This document shows, in pieces, positions 15,629 through 24,786 of a DNA stretch of 56,654 bases (positions are counted from its first letter, which is position 1; each line of letters begins with the position of its first letter). The DNA lies in NCBI GenBank assembly GCA_002410505.1, contig DHSO01000004.1, positions 23,747-80,400 of the forward strand, in the 5' to 3' direction. Both the position numbers and the translations under genes were made by a program. Below the pieces are notes generated by a model. That model saw nothing but the letters and a program-made list of their open reading frames with translations. It was not told the DNA's origin and searched no databases. Source of the DNA: Cloacimonetes bacterium UBA5284 (GTDB lineage Bacteria > Cloacimonadota > Cloacimonadia > Cloacimonadales > Cloacimonadaceae).

Positions 15629-16900
15629 ATGGAAGAAAGATTCCTCTATCACATCTGGGATGAGGGACATCTGACTCCGGATCTGCGATGCATCAGTAGA
15701 AAAGATCTGCGAGTAGTCTATCAGGGCCAATTTAATACCGGCCGCGGGCCGGATTTTAAGAATGCTATAATCGAGCTGGCCGGTGAGCAACTGCGCGGAG
15801 ATATCGAGATTCACCTCAAAACCACAGACTGGCAAGCGCACAACCACCATGAGGATGTTTATTACAACAAAGTGATCCTGCATGTGGTGCTCAAACACAA
15901 TTCACCCTATGAGCTTACGATCCTCGAAGATGGAAGTGCGGTAGAGATCTTGGAACTGGAACATCAGCTGAGTGAAGACATTATGAAGCTGAACCAGAAT
16001 CTGGAGATTCCCGCCACGGCCGCAGTGTATTGTGATCTGCTCTCGGCAGTGGATAAGGATCGTCTGCAAGCAATCCTCCACAGTGCCGGAATCCGCCGCT
16101 TTGAGGGTAAGATTAAACGCTTCAACACAGCGTTATCGCTTAGCAGTTTTGAGCAGATATTTTATGAAGGTATCTTTGAAGCCCTGGGCTACAGCAAGAA
16201 TAAACTGAACACTATGCAGATCGCCCAAAGTCTGCCTCTGGCAGTGTTGAAAGAGTATCGCGCAGAAGGCATGAGCGCGGAGGAACTATGCGCCATCTAT
16301 CTGAACGCCTCAGGCTTACTCCACAAAGAAAGCGCTATACTGCGCACCGAGCAACGCGAACAAACCCTGGCCGCATGGGAAAAACAGCCCTTTACTGCCA
16401 CCCGCCTCAATATCGATTGGCAACTCTTTCGCATCAGGCCACAAAACCATCCCATCAAACGCCTGCTCTACATAGCGCCTTTCATCCACAAAACTCTGGA
16501 AGAAGGGCTGATGCAATACTTTCTGCGCAGAGTGGAGGGCAAAGAAGACTTGTACAAGGCTTTCGCGGCGATCTGGCAAGAGCAATCGTATTTGGGTGAG
16601 AAGTTCAAACTGGGGAAATCGCTGCAAAACAATATATATCTGAACATATTCTTGCCTGTGTTATGCCTCTGGCAACGTAAGGTGTCTGGCGACACGGCAC
16701 AAGTGATGGAGGCATATCGCCAATTTCCCGGCTTACAAGCTAACTATATAACTCGATTCATGCAGCGATATCTCAACTCTTCACAGATTAAGCCGGTAAA
16801 CAGCAAAGCCATCTTTCAACAAGGATTGTTGGATATCTATCATCGCTGGTGCAGCTGGCATTTGTGTGAGGAATGCAAACAGCATAACAAGGGTGTGTAA
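15629..16900 (+). CDS. DUF2851 family protein
   Basis: This conserved protein of unknown function has 423 residues, the usual length for the DUF2851 family seen mainly in Bacteroidetes and related anaerobes. Family landmarks are the N-terminal YHIWDEGHL block, VVYQGQFNTGRGPDF, the GDIEIHLKTTDW segment with HNHHEDVYYN, and a C-terminal cysteine pair (CSWHLCEEC). No signal peptide or membrane helix is evident. The RGPDF/GDIEIH/DW arrangement of acidic residues resembles nuclease folds, but this is my speculation. It follows mtgA by 37 bases. Confidence 0.8.
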   Translation: MEERFLYHIWDEGHLTPDLRCISRKDLRVVYQGQFNTGRGPDFKNAIIELAGEQLRGDIEIHLKTTDWQAHNHHEDVYYNKVILHVVLKHNSPYELTILEDGSAVEILELEHQLSEDIMKLNQNLEIPATAAVYCDLLSAVDKDRLQAILHSAGIRRFEGKIKRFNTALSLSSFEQIFYEGIFEALGYSKNKLNTMQIAQSLPLAVLKEYRAEGMSAEELCAIYLNASGLLHKESAILRTEQREQTLAAWEKQPFTATRLNIDWQLFRIRPQNHPIKRLLYIAPFIHKTLEEGLMQYFLRRVEGKEDLYKAFAAIWQEQSYLGEKFKLGKSLQNNIYLNIFLPVLCLWQRKVSGDTAQVMEAYRQFPGLQANYITRFMQRYLNSSQIKPVNSKAIFQQGLLDIYHRWCSWHLCEECKQHNKGV

Positions 16901-17079
16901 TAGCTTGAAAGCAAGGTGATACAGCGGTTGGATATCAGATACTGCTAAGGCTGTTGCCTGTCCTGTATTCCCCCCAATAAGATCATACCCGGTTGAGTAT
17001 TATGGATATACTTCCGGTATGTTATCCGTTGATTCGACTATATGGATTTATCTTAAGTAAATTCCTACCTGGCCGGGAT

Positions 17080-17685
17080 TCACTGCTTTTGAGGGGTTAA
17101 TCTGAAAGACTTTCGGTGAAGCGGAGAGGGACCAAAAGTGGATAAAGCTTTGTAATGTCCTGCAGTTCCGTAACCTTTGTGGGCAAAAAAACCATATTCT
17201 GGATATTGCAAATCCAATTCGACCATCAACCGATCCCGATGCACTTTGGCCAAGATCGATGCCGCCGCGATACAGGCATGACGCGAATCCCCTTTTATAA
17301 TCGCTTTCCCTGATACTCCATCGGGTAGATCCCGCCCATCCACCAAGGCAAAAGTAGCCCAATCTTTTATTGTTTTATATGCATATTGAAAGCCGGTCAG
17401 GGTAGCATGGAGGATGTTGATTTCATCGATTCTGGCAGGGGGAATCGCCACGATGTGGTACGCCCCGGCAGAGTTGATAATCTGTTCATACAGCTCATTT
17501 CTGCGCTTCGCAGAGAGCAATTTGGAATCATTCAAACCCGGGATTGGCACATTGTAATCCAGCACTACTGCGGCCACAACCACAGGCCCTGCCAAGGCCC
17601 CACGCCCTGCTTCATCCATGCCTGCCATTGCAGTCAAGTTTTGCCCTCGAAGCATTTCAAGATCGTTTTGGATCAACAGGCTCAT
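17080..17685 (-). CDS. rnhB: Ribonuclease HII
   Basis: It cleaves the RNA strand of RNA-DNA hybrids and starts removal of single ribonucleotides from DNA. The first catalytic acidic pair is in GMDEAGRGALAGPV (D24, E25). The later VDGRDLP and ASILAKVHRD blocks supply the remaining aspartates. It has 201 residues, the normal size. The start overlaps the upstream methyltransferase stop (ATGA). It is the last gene of the pyrE-methyltransferase-rnhB unit. Confidence 0.95.
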   Translation of the reverse strand: MSLLIQNDLEMLRGQNLTAMAGMDEAGRGALAGPVVVAAVVLDYNVPIPGLNDSKLLSAKRRNELYEQIINSAGAYHIVAIPPARIDEINILHATLTGFQYAYKTIKDWATFALVDGRDLPDGVSGKAIIKGDSRHACIAAASILAKVHRDRLMVELDLQYPEYGFFAHKGYGTAGHYKALSTFGPSPLHRKSFRLTPQKQ

Positions 17686-19055
17686 TTACTCACTACAAAG
17701 AACAAACGATAGAAACGGTGGTCAATACCCTGCATTTTTTTGGGGTAGAGATTGGCCTTGCCATCGGTGGAGTGAACCGCTCTCAGCTTCATATTCGCAT
17801 CCTGAATAAGCTGAACCAATTCCCCGGCCAGATATACCCTCTGGTTGTGAGTTTCACTACGGTGGATGTAGCCCGCACCCCACTGTTGAAAGAGTTCCAG
17901 ACGCGACACCTGATGACGTTTCCCCGATTCATAAAAAGCTTCGTGGACCATCATGCCATCCCGCTCCCGGACGAGATTACATTCGTCGCTGAAGTTTTCC
18001 ATACTATTGAGTAAAGTGGAGATATCAAAGATAAACAAGCCATTATCGGCCAGTGCTGGTTTTATCTGTTCCAAACACTTACTGATCTGATTTGGATGAC
18101 TCAGATAGTTTATGCTGTCAAAAACACAAATAATAAGATCAAGATCTCTGTGAGGGATAGGATCAATCAGCGAAGCCTGATACAGATGTGGTTTCAGGGG
18201 TCGTTTTGCAGCGTTTTCCAACATCTGTGCGGAGAGATCGCAAGCGAATACCTCCGCCCCACTCTGGACAAAACGGGAGGATACAGCAGCTGTTCCACAT
18301 GCCAATTCCAGTATTCTTTGGCACTTTCCGCCACCATAGACGCGCTGCCAGTTCTGAATAAGATTGAACCACATATCATAATCTACATGAGCCATATAGT
18401 TATCGTAGCGATCGGCAAAAAAGCCGTATGAATTGCCACTGGTGGCTGCGATGCAGCTTTGCACGAAGAATAGAGAAAATTTGGCACGAGTCTCCATCGT
18501 AGCGCAGATATCCCCGGCCATTGCCAAGGCACCACGCATGGCTTCTCCCTTGTATGCCCACAATTCCGCGCCCAGACACATATTCATTCCACTTTCGCAG
18601 AACAAAATATGTGAAAAAGCTAAAGGTGCGCCCGCCAGAATCGTTCGAACAGTATCCGATTTATTACATACAAGTGCTTTAGAATTGTTGTGTTCTGCAT
18701 AAAATTCCTGCAGCCAGCTAATGCGCTTAATTAGCATAGATTGAGGCAGTTTGCCATCAAGGTCTTCCCCTTCAAAAGCGTATAAAGCCAAGCCTCTTAG
18801 AGAGTTCACAAGCTCTTGTGAAACGGAATCGGCTATATATACCAGCGCAAATTGCCGACATATATGCATACTCGAGATATCTCCCCAAAAAGCCTTGGCT
18901 TGATCAAAGCTGAGGGCTATATCCATTGTTCCATCATCATAGACGGGAGTGCTTTGCCCGGGCTGAAGACAGTGCCAGCGGCTGTGTTCTCCGGAAGCTA
19001 CAAACCGTAAGGCTTCAGCTTGATCCGGCGTTTCCAGGAACAACCTGAGTTTCAT
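17682..19055 (-). CDS. SAM-dependent methyltransferase with an unrecognised N-terminal domain
   Basis: The C-terminal ~240 residues are a class I methyltransferase. Motif I is ILELACGTA (248-256), then VFACDLSAQML and LDLIICVFDSINYL, the acidic ribose-binding and post-I region. This pattern is common in small-molecule methyltransferases. The N-terminal ~210 residues match no family I know and contain several cysteines (C160, C184, C201 region). The substrate is unknown. It is translationally coupled on both sides by ATGA overlaps, to pyrE upstream and rnhB downstream. Confidence 0.75.
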   Translation of the reverse strand: MKLRLFLETPDQAEALRFVASGEHSRWHCLQPGQSTPVYDDGTMDIALSFDQAKAFWGDISSMHICRQFALVYIADSVSQELVNSLRGLALYAFEGEDLDGKLPQSMLIKRISWLQEFYAEHNNSKALVCNKSDTVRTILAGAPLAFSHILFCESGMNMCLGAELWAYKGEAMRGALAMAGDICATMETRAKFSLFFVQSCIAATSGNSYGFFADRYDNYMAHVDYDMWFNLIQNWQRVYGGGKCQRILELACGTAAVSSRFVQSGAEVFACDLSAQMLENAAKRPLKPHLYQASLIDPIPHRDLDLIICVFDSINYLSHPNQISKCLEQIKPALADNGLFIFDISTLLNSMENFSDECNLVRERDGMMVHEAFYESGKRHQVSRLELFQQWGAGYIHRSETHNQRVYLAGELVQLIQDANMKLRAVHSTDGKANLYPKKMQGIDHRFYRLFFVVSK

Positions 19056-19843
19056 TTACCTTTATCGCTGCTCCCGGGTTTTACCAGATGCAGTCCCTGC
19101 TTGCAAAGATCGCATTCTTCCGGTCTCCAGAGCGGCACTTCGATGCTCAGCAGACTTTCCACGGGAAGCCCAAAATCCAATTTACCGCCGCTGCGATCCA
19201 CCAACAGACCTATCGCCACTACATCTATTCCCTTGTCCCGGGCACAATTAACAACTTCAGATACGCTGCCTCCGGTAGAAACAATATCTTCGATGATCAC
19301 GGCTTTTTTTGTGTTCGAAAGATCAAAACCGCTTCTGAACACCATCTTTTCATCCTTGCGTTGAGTAAATACGAATTGTTTTTCCAGGATGCGCGCCACT
19401 TCGAAGGCCAGAACGATTGCTCCGTAGGCAGGTCCTATTACAGTATCAAAATCATATACTGCCAGGCGATGAGCCAATTTTTCGCAGAGATTGTGTGTTG
19501 CTTGGGGATTTTGCAAAACCCGGATCTTCTCGATGTAGCGGTTACTATGGTTGCCGCTAGTCAAGAGGAAATGGCCTTCCAGCAGAGCTCCTTCTTCCTG
19601 CAAAATCGCATTGGTAAGATAGCTGTCACCCTGATCATTTAACAATCCGGATGCTTCGGCTTCAAACTCGGCATAAACCTGCAATTCAATAGGATACATA
19701 TCTCCCGCGATTGAGGAATACATACTTTGAAAACGTTCGTTTTGTAAGAATACTTCAAAGCCGGCTTCTTCCAAGAAGGACTTTGCCACTTCAGCTTCAA
19801 AGGAATCGGTAAATTCCGCTATGGTAACCAGATTGCGTACCAT
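19052..19843 (-). CDS. pyrE: Orotate phosphoribosyltransferase with N-terminal DUF2007-like domain
   Basis: The C-terminal ~190 residues are orotate phosphoribosyltransferase, which makes OMP from orotate and PRPP in pyrimidine synthesis. Visible are the LTSGNHSNRYI entry block, FTQRKDEK, and the PRPP motif AVIIEDIVSTGG (181-192). Residues 1 to about 70 (TIAEFTDSFEAEVAKSFLEEAGFEV and on) look like the DUF2007/putative signal-transducing domain, which usually occurs as a separate small protein. The total of 263 residues exceeds the normal ~180-210. A CDLC pair lies at 244-247. The start ATG follows AAAGGAG. It is the first gene of its operon. Confidence 0.88.
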   Translation of the reverse strand: MVRNLVTIAEFTDSFEAEVAKSFLEEAGFEVFLQNERFQSMYSSIAGDMYPIELQVYAEFEAEASGLLNDQGDSYLTNAILQEEGALLEGHFLLTSGNHSNRYIEKIRVLQNPQATHNLCEKLAHRLAVYDFDTVIGPAYGAIVLAFEVARILEKQFVFTQRKDEKMVFRSGFDLSNTKKAVIIEDIVSTGGSVSEVVNCARDKGIDVVAIGLLVDRSGGKLDFGLPVESLLSIEVPLWRPEECDLCKQGLHLVKPGSSDKGK

Positions 19844-19867
19844 GATCTGCTCCTTTCACAAAAGATG

Positions 19868-19891
19868 CAGGGGGCGAAAAGCCACCCCCTG
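19868..19891 (-). terminator. Terminator of the kor operon
   Basis: CAGGGGG (19868-19874) and CCCCCTG (19885-19891) form a GC-rich hairpin between the kor gamma stop and the pyrE start. Read leftward it is followed by CATCTTTT. The T run is short, so termination may be partial. Confidence 0.6.
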
Positions 19892-19918
19892 TATTCTAAT
19901 CTATTCGGTCTTTGGGGA

Positions 19919-20458
19919 TCAGGCTTTGCCGATCTCGATTCCCCGTTTAATAGCCTTAAGGTTCAATTCTAGAAGTTCTGGATTCTTTGTCTTCATAAAT
20001 CCGGTAAGATCTTCTTCCATGGTTTCATACTTGATGATTCCGGTTTTCCCGATGATGATTCCGATGGCGAGCATGTTCATTACCATCTGGTTTCCGATCT
20101 CATTGGCGATGTCCACCATGGGGGCGGATATCTTTGTGATATCATCACGTTTGCAGCCGTGAGGGCACATATTAGTGTTGAAGATCAATACTCCGCCGGG
20201 ACGGATAGAGGGCGCAAACTTGTCGATTGAAGGCTGATTGAGCGCCACAAGGATATCCGGGAAACTAACGATTGGCGAAGCGATGGGTTCGTCCGATACC
20301 ACGGTGGATACATTCGCTGTTCCACCCCGCATTTCCGGGCCGTAGGAAGGTAACCAGGAAACGTTTTTCCCTTCTTTCATACCAGCTTTGGCCAGGAACT
20401 TTCCTATGGTAAGCACACCCTGTCCGCCGAATCCTGCGCAGATCAATTCAGTAGTCAT
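19919..20458 (-). CDS. korC: 2-oxoacid:ferredoxin oxidoreductase, gamma subunit
   Basis: This is the gamma subunit of an oxygen-sensitive 2-oxoacid (probably 2-oxoglutarate) ferredoxin oxidoreductase, which converts the 2-oxoacid and CoA to acyl-CoA, CO2 and reduced ferredoxin. The N-terminal AGFGGQGVLTIGKFLA and the later SYGPEMRGGTAN block are diagnostic. It has 179 residues, the usual size. The start overlaps the beta-subunit stop (TAATG). The gene order delta-alpha-beta-gamma is that of KorDABC; a branched-chain (Vor) role cannot be excluded. Confidence 0.9.
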   Translation of the reverse strand: MTTELICAGFGGQGVLTIGKFLAKAGMKEGKNVSWLPSYGPEMRGGTANVSTVVSDEPIASPIVSFPDILVALNQPSIDKFAPSIRPGGVLIFNTNMCPHGCKRDDITKISAPMVDIANEIGNQMVMNMLAIGIIIGKTGIIKYETMEEDLTGFMKTKNPELLELNLKAIKRGIEIGKA

Positions 20459-21201
20459 TATTCCGCTCCTTTATCTCTAAAACAGCCCGGTTTGAAGAAG
20501 GGCAGCATGTTTTCTTTGGCCCAATCCCGAGATTTTATGGGATCCATACCCCAGTTTGTCGGACAGGTGGAGATGAATTCCACAAAAGTGAATCCTCGAC
20601 CTTCTTTGTTGTATTGGATGGCTTTTGAAACCGCTTTTTTGGCTTTGAGGATATCCGCCGGACTTAGCAGCGATACCCGTTCAATGTAATATGGAGCCAC
20701 AAGACTATCCAGCAGCTCACATACTCTGATGGGGAAGCCGATGTCGTCGGTTTTGCGGCCATAGGGGCTGGTAGTTGTTTTCATTTCCGGTAATGTGGTG
20801 GGAGCCATCTGGCCACCGGTCATGCCGTAAATTGCATTGTTCACAAAGAACACGGAGATGTGTTCGCCACGATTGGCAGCATGCACGATTTCGGCAGTAC
20901 CTATCGCAGCAAGATCTCCATCGCCTTGATATGTAAACACATGCATATCCGGACGAGCACGTTTCATTCCGGTAGCTACAGCCGGAGCTCTACCATGAGC
21001 GGCTTCAGCCATATCGAAATTGAAGAATTTGTAAGCAAACACGGAGCATCCAACGGGAGCTACACCGGTCATTTTATTGATCAAACCATGTTCGTCGATT
21101 GATTCAGCGATGAGCCTGTGAGCCACACCGTGCAAGCAACCGGGACAATAGGTAAACGGAACGTCGGTAAGCGAAGCGGGTCTGTATGCAATTTTTTCCA
21201 C
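20458..21201 (-). CDS. korB: 2-oxoacid:ferredoxin oxidoreductase, beta subunit
   Basis: This is the ThDP-binding subunit of the oxidoreductase. TYCPGCLHG near the N-terminus and TYQGDGDLAAIGTAE (ThDP/Mg motif) are visible, followed by NNAIYGMTGGQMAPTT. I prefer the GTG start at 21201. AAGGAG lies just upstream, the family's conserved N-terminus starts there, and an ATG at 21228 would run into the alpha gene. This gives 247 residues. Only the CPGC pair and a few cysteines are present, as in Kor-type beta subunits, which lack their own ferredoxin domain. Confidence 0.91.
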   Translation of the reverse strand: MEKIAYRPASLTDVPFTYCPGCLHGVAHRLIAESIDEHGLINKMTGVAPVGCSVFAYKFFNFDMAEAAHGRAPAVATGMKRARPDMHVFTYQGDGDLAAIGTAEIVHAANRGEHISVFFVNNAIYGMTGGQMAPTTLPEMKTTTSPYGRKTDDIGFPIRVCELLDSLVAPYYIERVSLLSPADILKAKKAVSKAIQYNKEGRGFTFVEFISTCPTNWGMDPIKSRDWAKENMLPFFKPGCFRDKGAE

Positions 21202-21211
21202 GTTACACTCC

Positions 21212-22291
21212 TTAAAAGCACTCTTCAAGCTTGGTTTTAATCTCGGCAGGGGTGAACACTATACCACCTACCTTACCCCAGAATTCAACCGGTACTTTGC
21301 CATTGACGGCAATTTTAACATCGTCCAGCATCTGACCGGTATTCAGCTCGAAGACATATACTTTCTTCACTTTGGGGCCGATGGCTTGGGCTATAGCTTC
21401 GTAGGGGAAGGGCCACACATTGATGGGACGAATCAGCCCTACGTTTTTGCCTTGTGCTTTCACTTCGTTGATGGCGGATTTTACCACTCGGGAAGCTGTT
21501 CCCCATGCCACACATAGGATCTCATTGTCATCAGAGACATTGTACTCTTCATATTTGATCTCGTTTTTCTCGATCTCGGCATACTTTTTGTAAAGCCTGT
21601 TTACGTGTTGCTCCAATACTTGAGGATCGATCTCCAAAGAGTTGATTTCGTGATGGTGCTTGTTGGGTTCATCTTCATTGGGGCAAATGCACCAAGATTC
21701 GTGCCGGCGCCACATTTCGGCTATTTCTTCGTCGCTTTTCGGCTCTTTAAATTCTACCGGTTCCATCATCTGGCCCAACATGCCATCGGCAAGGATCATC
21801 ACGGGATTACGGTATTTGTCTGCCAGGTCAAATGCTTCGGAAGCCATATCGGCAAATTCCTGCACGGAACTGGGTGCCAATACGATGAGACGATAGTCAC
21901 CATGACCGCCGCCTTTGGTAGCCTGATAGTAATCGCCTTGAGCGGGTTGAATATCGCCGAGACCGGGGCCCCCACGTTGCACGTTCACAATCACGCAGGG
22001 CAATTGAGCTCCGGCAATATAGGAGATTCCTTCCATCTTCAGCGAGATGCCCGGTGAAGATGATGAAGTCATCACGCGCTTACCGCAACCGGCAGCGCCA
22101 TAAACCATATTTATGGCAGCCACTTCGCTCTCAGCTTGTAAAAAGGTTCCGTTCACTTTTGGCATCATGCGTGCCATATATTCGATCAGTTCGCTTTGAG
22201 GGGTGATGGGGTAGGCAAAATACAGTCTGCATCCGCTGCGAATAGCAGCTTCTGCTACAGCCTCGTTTCCTTTCATCAATATCTTCGCCAT
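21212..22291 (-). CDS. korA: 2-oxoacid:ferredoxin oxidoreductase, alpha subunit
   Basis: This is the alpha subunit, carrying the pyrimidine-binding domain and a transketolase-C-like domain. The N-terminus MKGNEAVAEAAIRSGCR and the YPITPQSE motif are characteristic of Kor/Vor alpha chains. The start is ATG 22291 behind GAGG, inside the gap after the ferredoxin stop, giving 359 residues. The beta gene starts 10 bases downstream. A GVAPVGCSVF-like CoA region is in the beta chain, not here. The enzyme supports fermentation of amino-acid-derived 2-oxoacids. Confidence 0.92.
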   Translation of the reverse strand: MAKILMKGNEAVAEAAIRSGCRLYFAYPITPQSELIEYMARMMPKVNGTFLQAESEVAAINMVYGAAGCGKRVMTSSSSPGISLKMEGISYIAGAQLPCVIVNVQRGGPGLGDIQPAQGDYYQATKGGGHGDYRLIVLAPSSVQEFADMASEAFDLADKYRNPVMILADGMLGQMMEPVEFKEPKSDEEIAEMWRRHESWCICPNEDEPNKHHHEINSLEIDPQVLEQHVNRLYKKYAEIEKNEIKYEEYNVSDDNEILCVAWGTASRVVKSAINEVKAQGKNVGLIRPINVWPFPYEAIAQAIGPKVKKVYVFELNTGQMLDDVKIAVNGKVPVEFWGKVGGIVFTPAEIKTKLEECF

Positions 22292-22298
22292 TCTTACC

Positions 22299-22502
22299 TC
22301 ACTTCTCAACCGTTATTGCCACATCCGGGCAGGTTACATAGCACATCTTGCACGCAATGCACTTATCTTGCTCGAAGCATTCTGCATAGTGATAGCCCTT
22401 GGCATTGATGTTTTCCGAAAAGCGTATGATCTTTTTCGGACAGGCAGCAATGCACAAGCCACAGCCTTTGCAGTAGTTTGGATCAACCGTCATTCTTGGC
22501 AT
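22299..22502 (-). CDS. korD: 4Fe-4S ferredoxin subunit of the 2-oxoacid oxidoreductase
   Basis: This is a 67-residue two-cluster ferredoxin. Two CxxCxxCxxxCP motifs are present: CKGCGLCIAACP and CIACKMCYVTCP. It is the delta subunit that hands electrons from the oxidoreductase to soluble ferredoxin. It is the first gene of korDABC, with AAGGAG before ATG 22502. The korA start lies eight bases below its stop. Confidence 0.93.
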   Translation of the reverse strand: MPRMTVDPNYCKGCGLCIAACPKKIIRFSENINAKGYHYAECFEQDKCIACKMCYVTCPDVAITVEK

Positions 22503-22538
22503 GGTTGTTCTCCTTGTAAGTATTTTTCATTAAAGTGA

Positions 22539-22567
22539 TATAGCCGGGAATCGTCTGAATCTGTCAA
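22539..22567 (-). promoter_or_regulatory. Candidate kor operon promoter
   Basis: On the minus strand, TTGACA (22562-22567) is followed after 17 bases by GCTATA (22539-22544), about 37 bases before the korD start. The -35 is perfect and the -10 is weak; TATATC is an alternative -10 at spacing 19. Confidence 0.4.
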
Positions 22568-22673
22568 CAAATTTCCCTGATTACGGCATTCTAGTTTCGA
22601 GCCCGACAGCTTGAAACGATGAACACAGACGCAACAAATTCCATCTATGGAGCTTCCTGGAGAAACGACTATT

Positions 22674-24656
22674 CTAATGCCCCTTGATGGGGAAATTCAT
22701 GCTGATTTTGCTCCCCTTCCCCGGGCTGCTTTCAATTTCGAGACTACTATTCATCCTCAAAAGGGCATTTCTGCAAAGAGAGAGACCCAAGCCAATGCCA
22801 TCATCCACTCTGTCTTTGTTTATCTCGGGCACCAACCCGTCATTAATCGCCTTTATAGTTTTGCTGTCCATTCCCTTACCGGTGTCTGATACACACAAGC
22901 GTACATAGTCCCCTTCATGTGAAACAGAGATATCCACCGATCCCTGCTCATCCGTAAACTTCAGAGCATTGTTCAAAAGATTGCGAATCACAATCTTGAA
23001 CAAATCGGTATCAACTAAGGCCTCAATCACTTCTTCCGAGAAATTGTAGGTCAGATCTATCCTTTTCCTTATCGCGATGGGCAGGTAGATGGAGAAAATC
23101 GACATTAGGATGGGCACCAAATCTTGGCGCACCAAGTCTACATAAAAATCCAATTTTCTTCTTTGCAAACGGATACCATCCAGCATTTCATCCACCAGTT
23201 TGTATACATGTTCCCCGCTATTTTTCAAGCTTTGCAGAATCTCTTCATGCTCTTCTTTGGCAATGCTGCCATCCAGCATCATCCCCAGCATCCGGGTGAA
23301 ATTTCCCAGCGGGGCGCGCACATCATGGCTGATCACCGAAACCAGCCAATTCAGCACCTCTACCGTGTGGTTCAATACAGCATTCCTTTTTTGCAATTCC
23401 ACTCCGGTTTCGCGAATTAGCTTATTTTTGTGTTTCAATTCTTTATTCTTCTTGCGGTAAGCTTCAGCTTGCAGTTCAATCTTGCGCTTATAGTAATTCG
23501 CCTCATTCACGCTGATGCTGTTCTCTTTCCGGTTGGCATTGAGTTCATTTTCAATATTCATAGTCTGCCGCATATATTCATAGGCTTTCACGTAATCCCC
23601 AAGTTTAGCATACACTTCTGCCAACATATTCATCACCCGGACAGCTACATTTTGAGCATCTGTGCGTCTTACTGTTTCCAAAGCCTCTTCCAGATACCCG
23701 CGTGCCTTTTGATAATCCCCTTTCTTGATGTGGATTGAAGCGAAATTAGCAATGCAATTTGCCATGGAAGAGTATTCGTTGCCCAGTCTATACTTTTCCA
23801 AGGCTTTTTCATAATACTCTAAGGCCGAATCCGGATCCCCATGAGTTTCATAGATAAAGCCAATGTTATTCAGAGGAGCAGCCAATTCTTCCATAAAAGC
23901 ACATTTTTCTCTCAATTCCAGGCTTTCAAATGCGTATTTCAGGGCTAATTCTTTATTTTCCAAGGCATTGTATGCAAGGGCAATATTGTTTAATACATTA
24001 TACAAACTTTGTGTAGCATTAAAACGCTTCGCCAGATCGAGGGCAATCAGCCAATAATCAAGCGCTTTTTGATGCATTTTATCCCTTTCGTATGCGGTAC
24101 CGATATTGATCAAAGGAGATATCTTCAATTCTTCGAGTTTGTTTATCTCCGCAGTATTCAAAGCATCAAAAGCATATTTTAGAGATAGACTTCCCTCACC
24201 CACATAGCCATATCCGGCGCTGATGTTACTCAGTATATTGATGCGCCGCTCCACATCCCTGTTTTTTGGCAGGATGAGCTTCCAAGACTCTATCGCATCA
24301 AGGAATTTCCCTAATTGGGCCTTGCATAAAGCGAGATTGGATAAAGCAGTGATTTCCACTTTTTTCAGCCTGTTCTTGCGGGCAAAATCAAGCATCTGCG
24401 AAAACTGTTCCGTCGCCTGATCAATCTGCCCATGACGCCCATAATACTCGCCAATTTTGCTGACCGTATTCGCGTAGACTTGCTTCTGTTTGCCGAAATT
24501 CCTGTTCGTTACCAAATATTCCATTTGTGACAGAGCATTTATCGCGTCTTCATGTGCCATATCAATCAGAGTATTCTGAAGCTTACCTAAGAGCTCTATC
24601 TCTGTGTCCGATACTGCTTTCATATTATTCATCATAGTGGCTGCACTTGCTTTCAA
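22674..24656 (-). CDS. Cytoplasmic TPR-repeat sensor histidine kinase
   Basis: This 660-residue kinase has no signal peptide or membrane helix. Residues ~25-380 hold tetratricopeptide repeats with canonical spacing (for example APLNNIGFIYETHGDPDSALEYYEKALE). A coiled coil (~385-430) rich in Lys/Glu follows, then the HisKA domain with the phosphoacceptor in VISHDVRAPLGNF (H444). The HATPase domain shows NLLNNALKFTDE (N box), DTGKGMD (G1) and GIGLGLSL (G2). TPRs presumably sense a protein or peptide partner. No response regulator is adjacent; the stand-alone receiver at 49771-50133 is one possible partner. The first ATG at 24656 is used by default. Confidence 0.87.
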   Translation of the reverse strand: MKASAATMMNNMKAVSDTEIELLGKLQNTLIDMAHEDAINALSQMEYLVTNRNFGKQKQVYANTVSKIGEYYGRHGQIDQATEQFSQMLDFARKNRLKKVEITALSNLALCKAQLGKFLDAIESWKLILPKNRDVERRINILSNISAGYGYVGEGSLSLKYAFDALNTAEINKLEELKISPLINIGTAYERDKMHQKALDYWLIALDLAKRFNATQSLYNVLNNIALAYNALENKELALKYAFESLELREKCAFMEELAAPLNNIGFIYETHGDPDSALEYYEKALEKYRLGNEYSSMANCIANFASIHIKKGDYQKARGYLEEALETVRRTDAQNVAVRVMNMLAEVYAKLGDYVKAYEYMRQTMNIENELNANRKENSISVNEANYYKRKIELQAEAYRKKNKELKHKNKLIRETGVELQKRNAVLNHTVEVLNWLVSVISHDVRAPLGNFTRMLGMMLDGSIAKEEHEEILQSLKNSGEHVYKLVDEMLDGIRLQRRKLDFYVDLVRQDLVPILMSIFSIYLPIAIRKRIDLTYNFSEEVIEALVDTDLFKIVIRNLLNNALKFTDEQGSVDISVSHEGDYVRLCVSDTGKGMDSKTIKAINDGLVPEINKDRVDDGIGLGLSLCRNALLRMNSSLEIESSPGKGSKISMNFPIKGH

Positions 24657-24786
24657 GTGATTATTTTTGTCAATACAATTTCTGGCTTCTCAGTCCTGAT
24701 TGCAGGGGAAGAAAGAACAAATCTGTTAAAGGAAAGCATCAAAGGATTATAAACGAATAAATCCGGATCAAGTCACAGTACAATAG
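24657..24786. other. Intergenic region upstream of the histidine kinase
   Basis: This is AT-rich non-coding sequence and should contain the kinase promoter. I could not identify confident -35/-10 elements. Confidence 0.3.
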
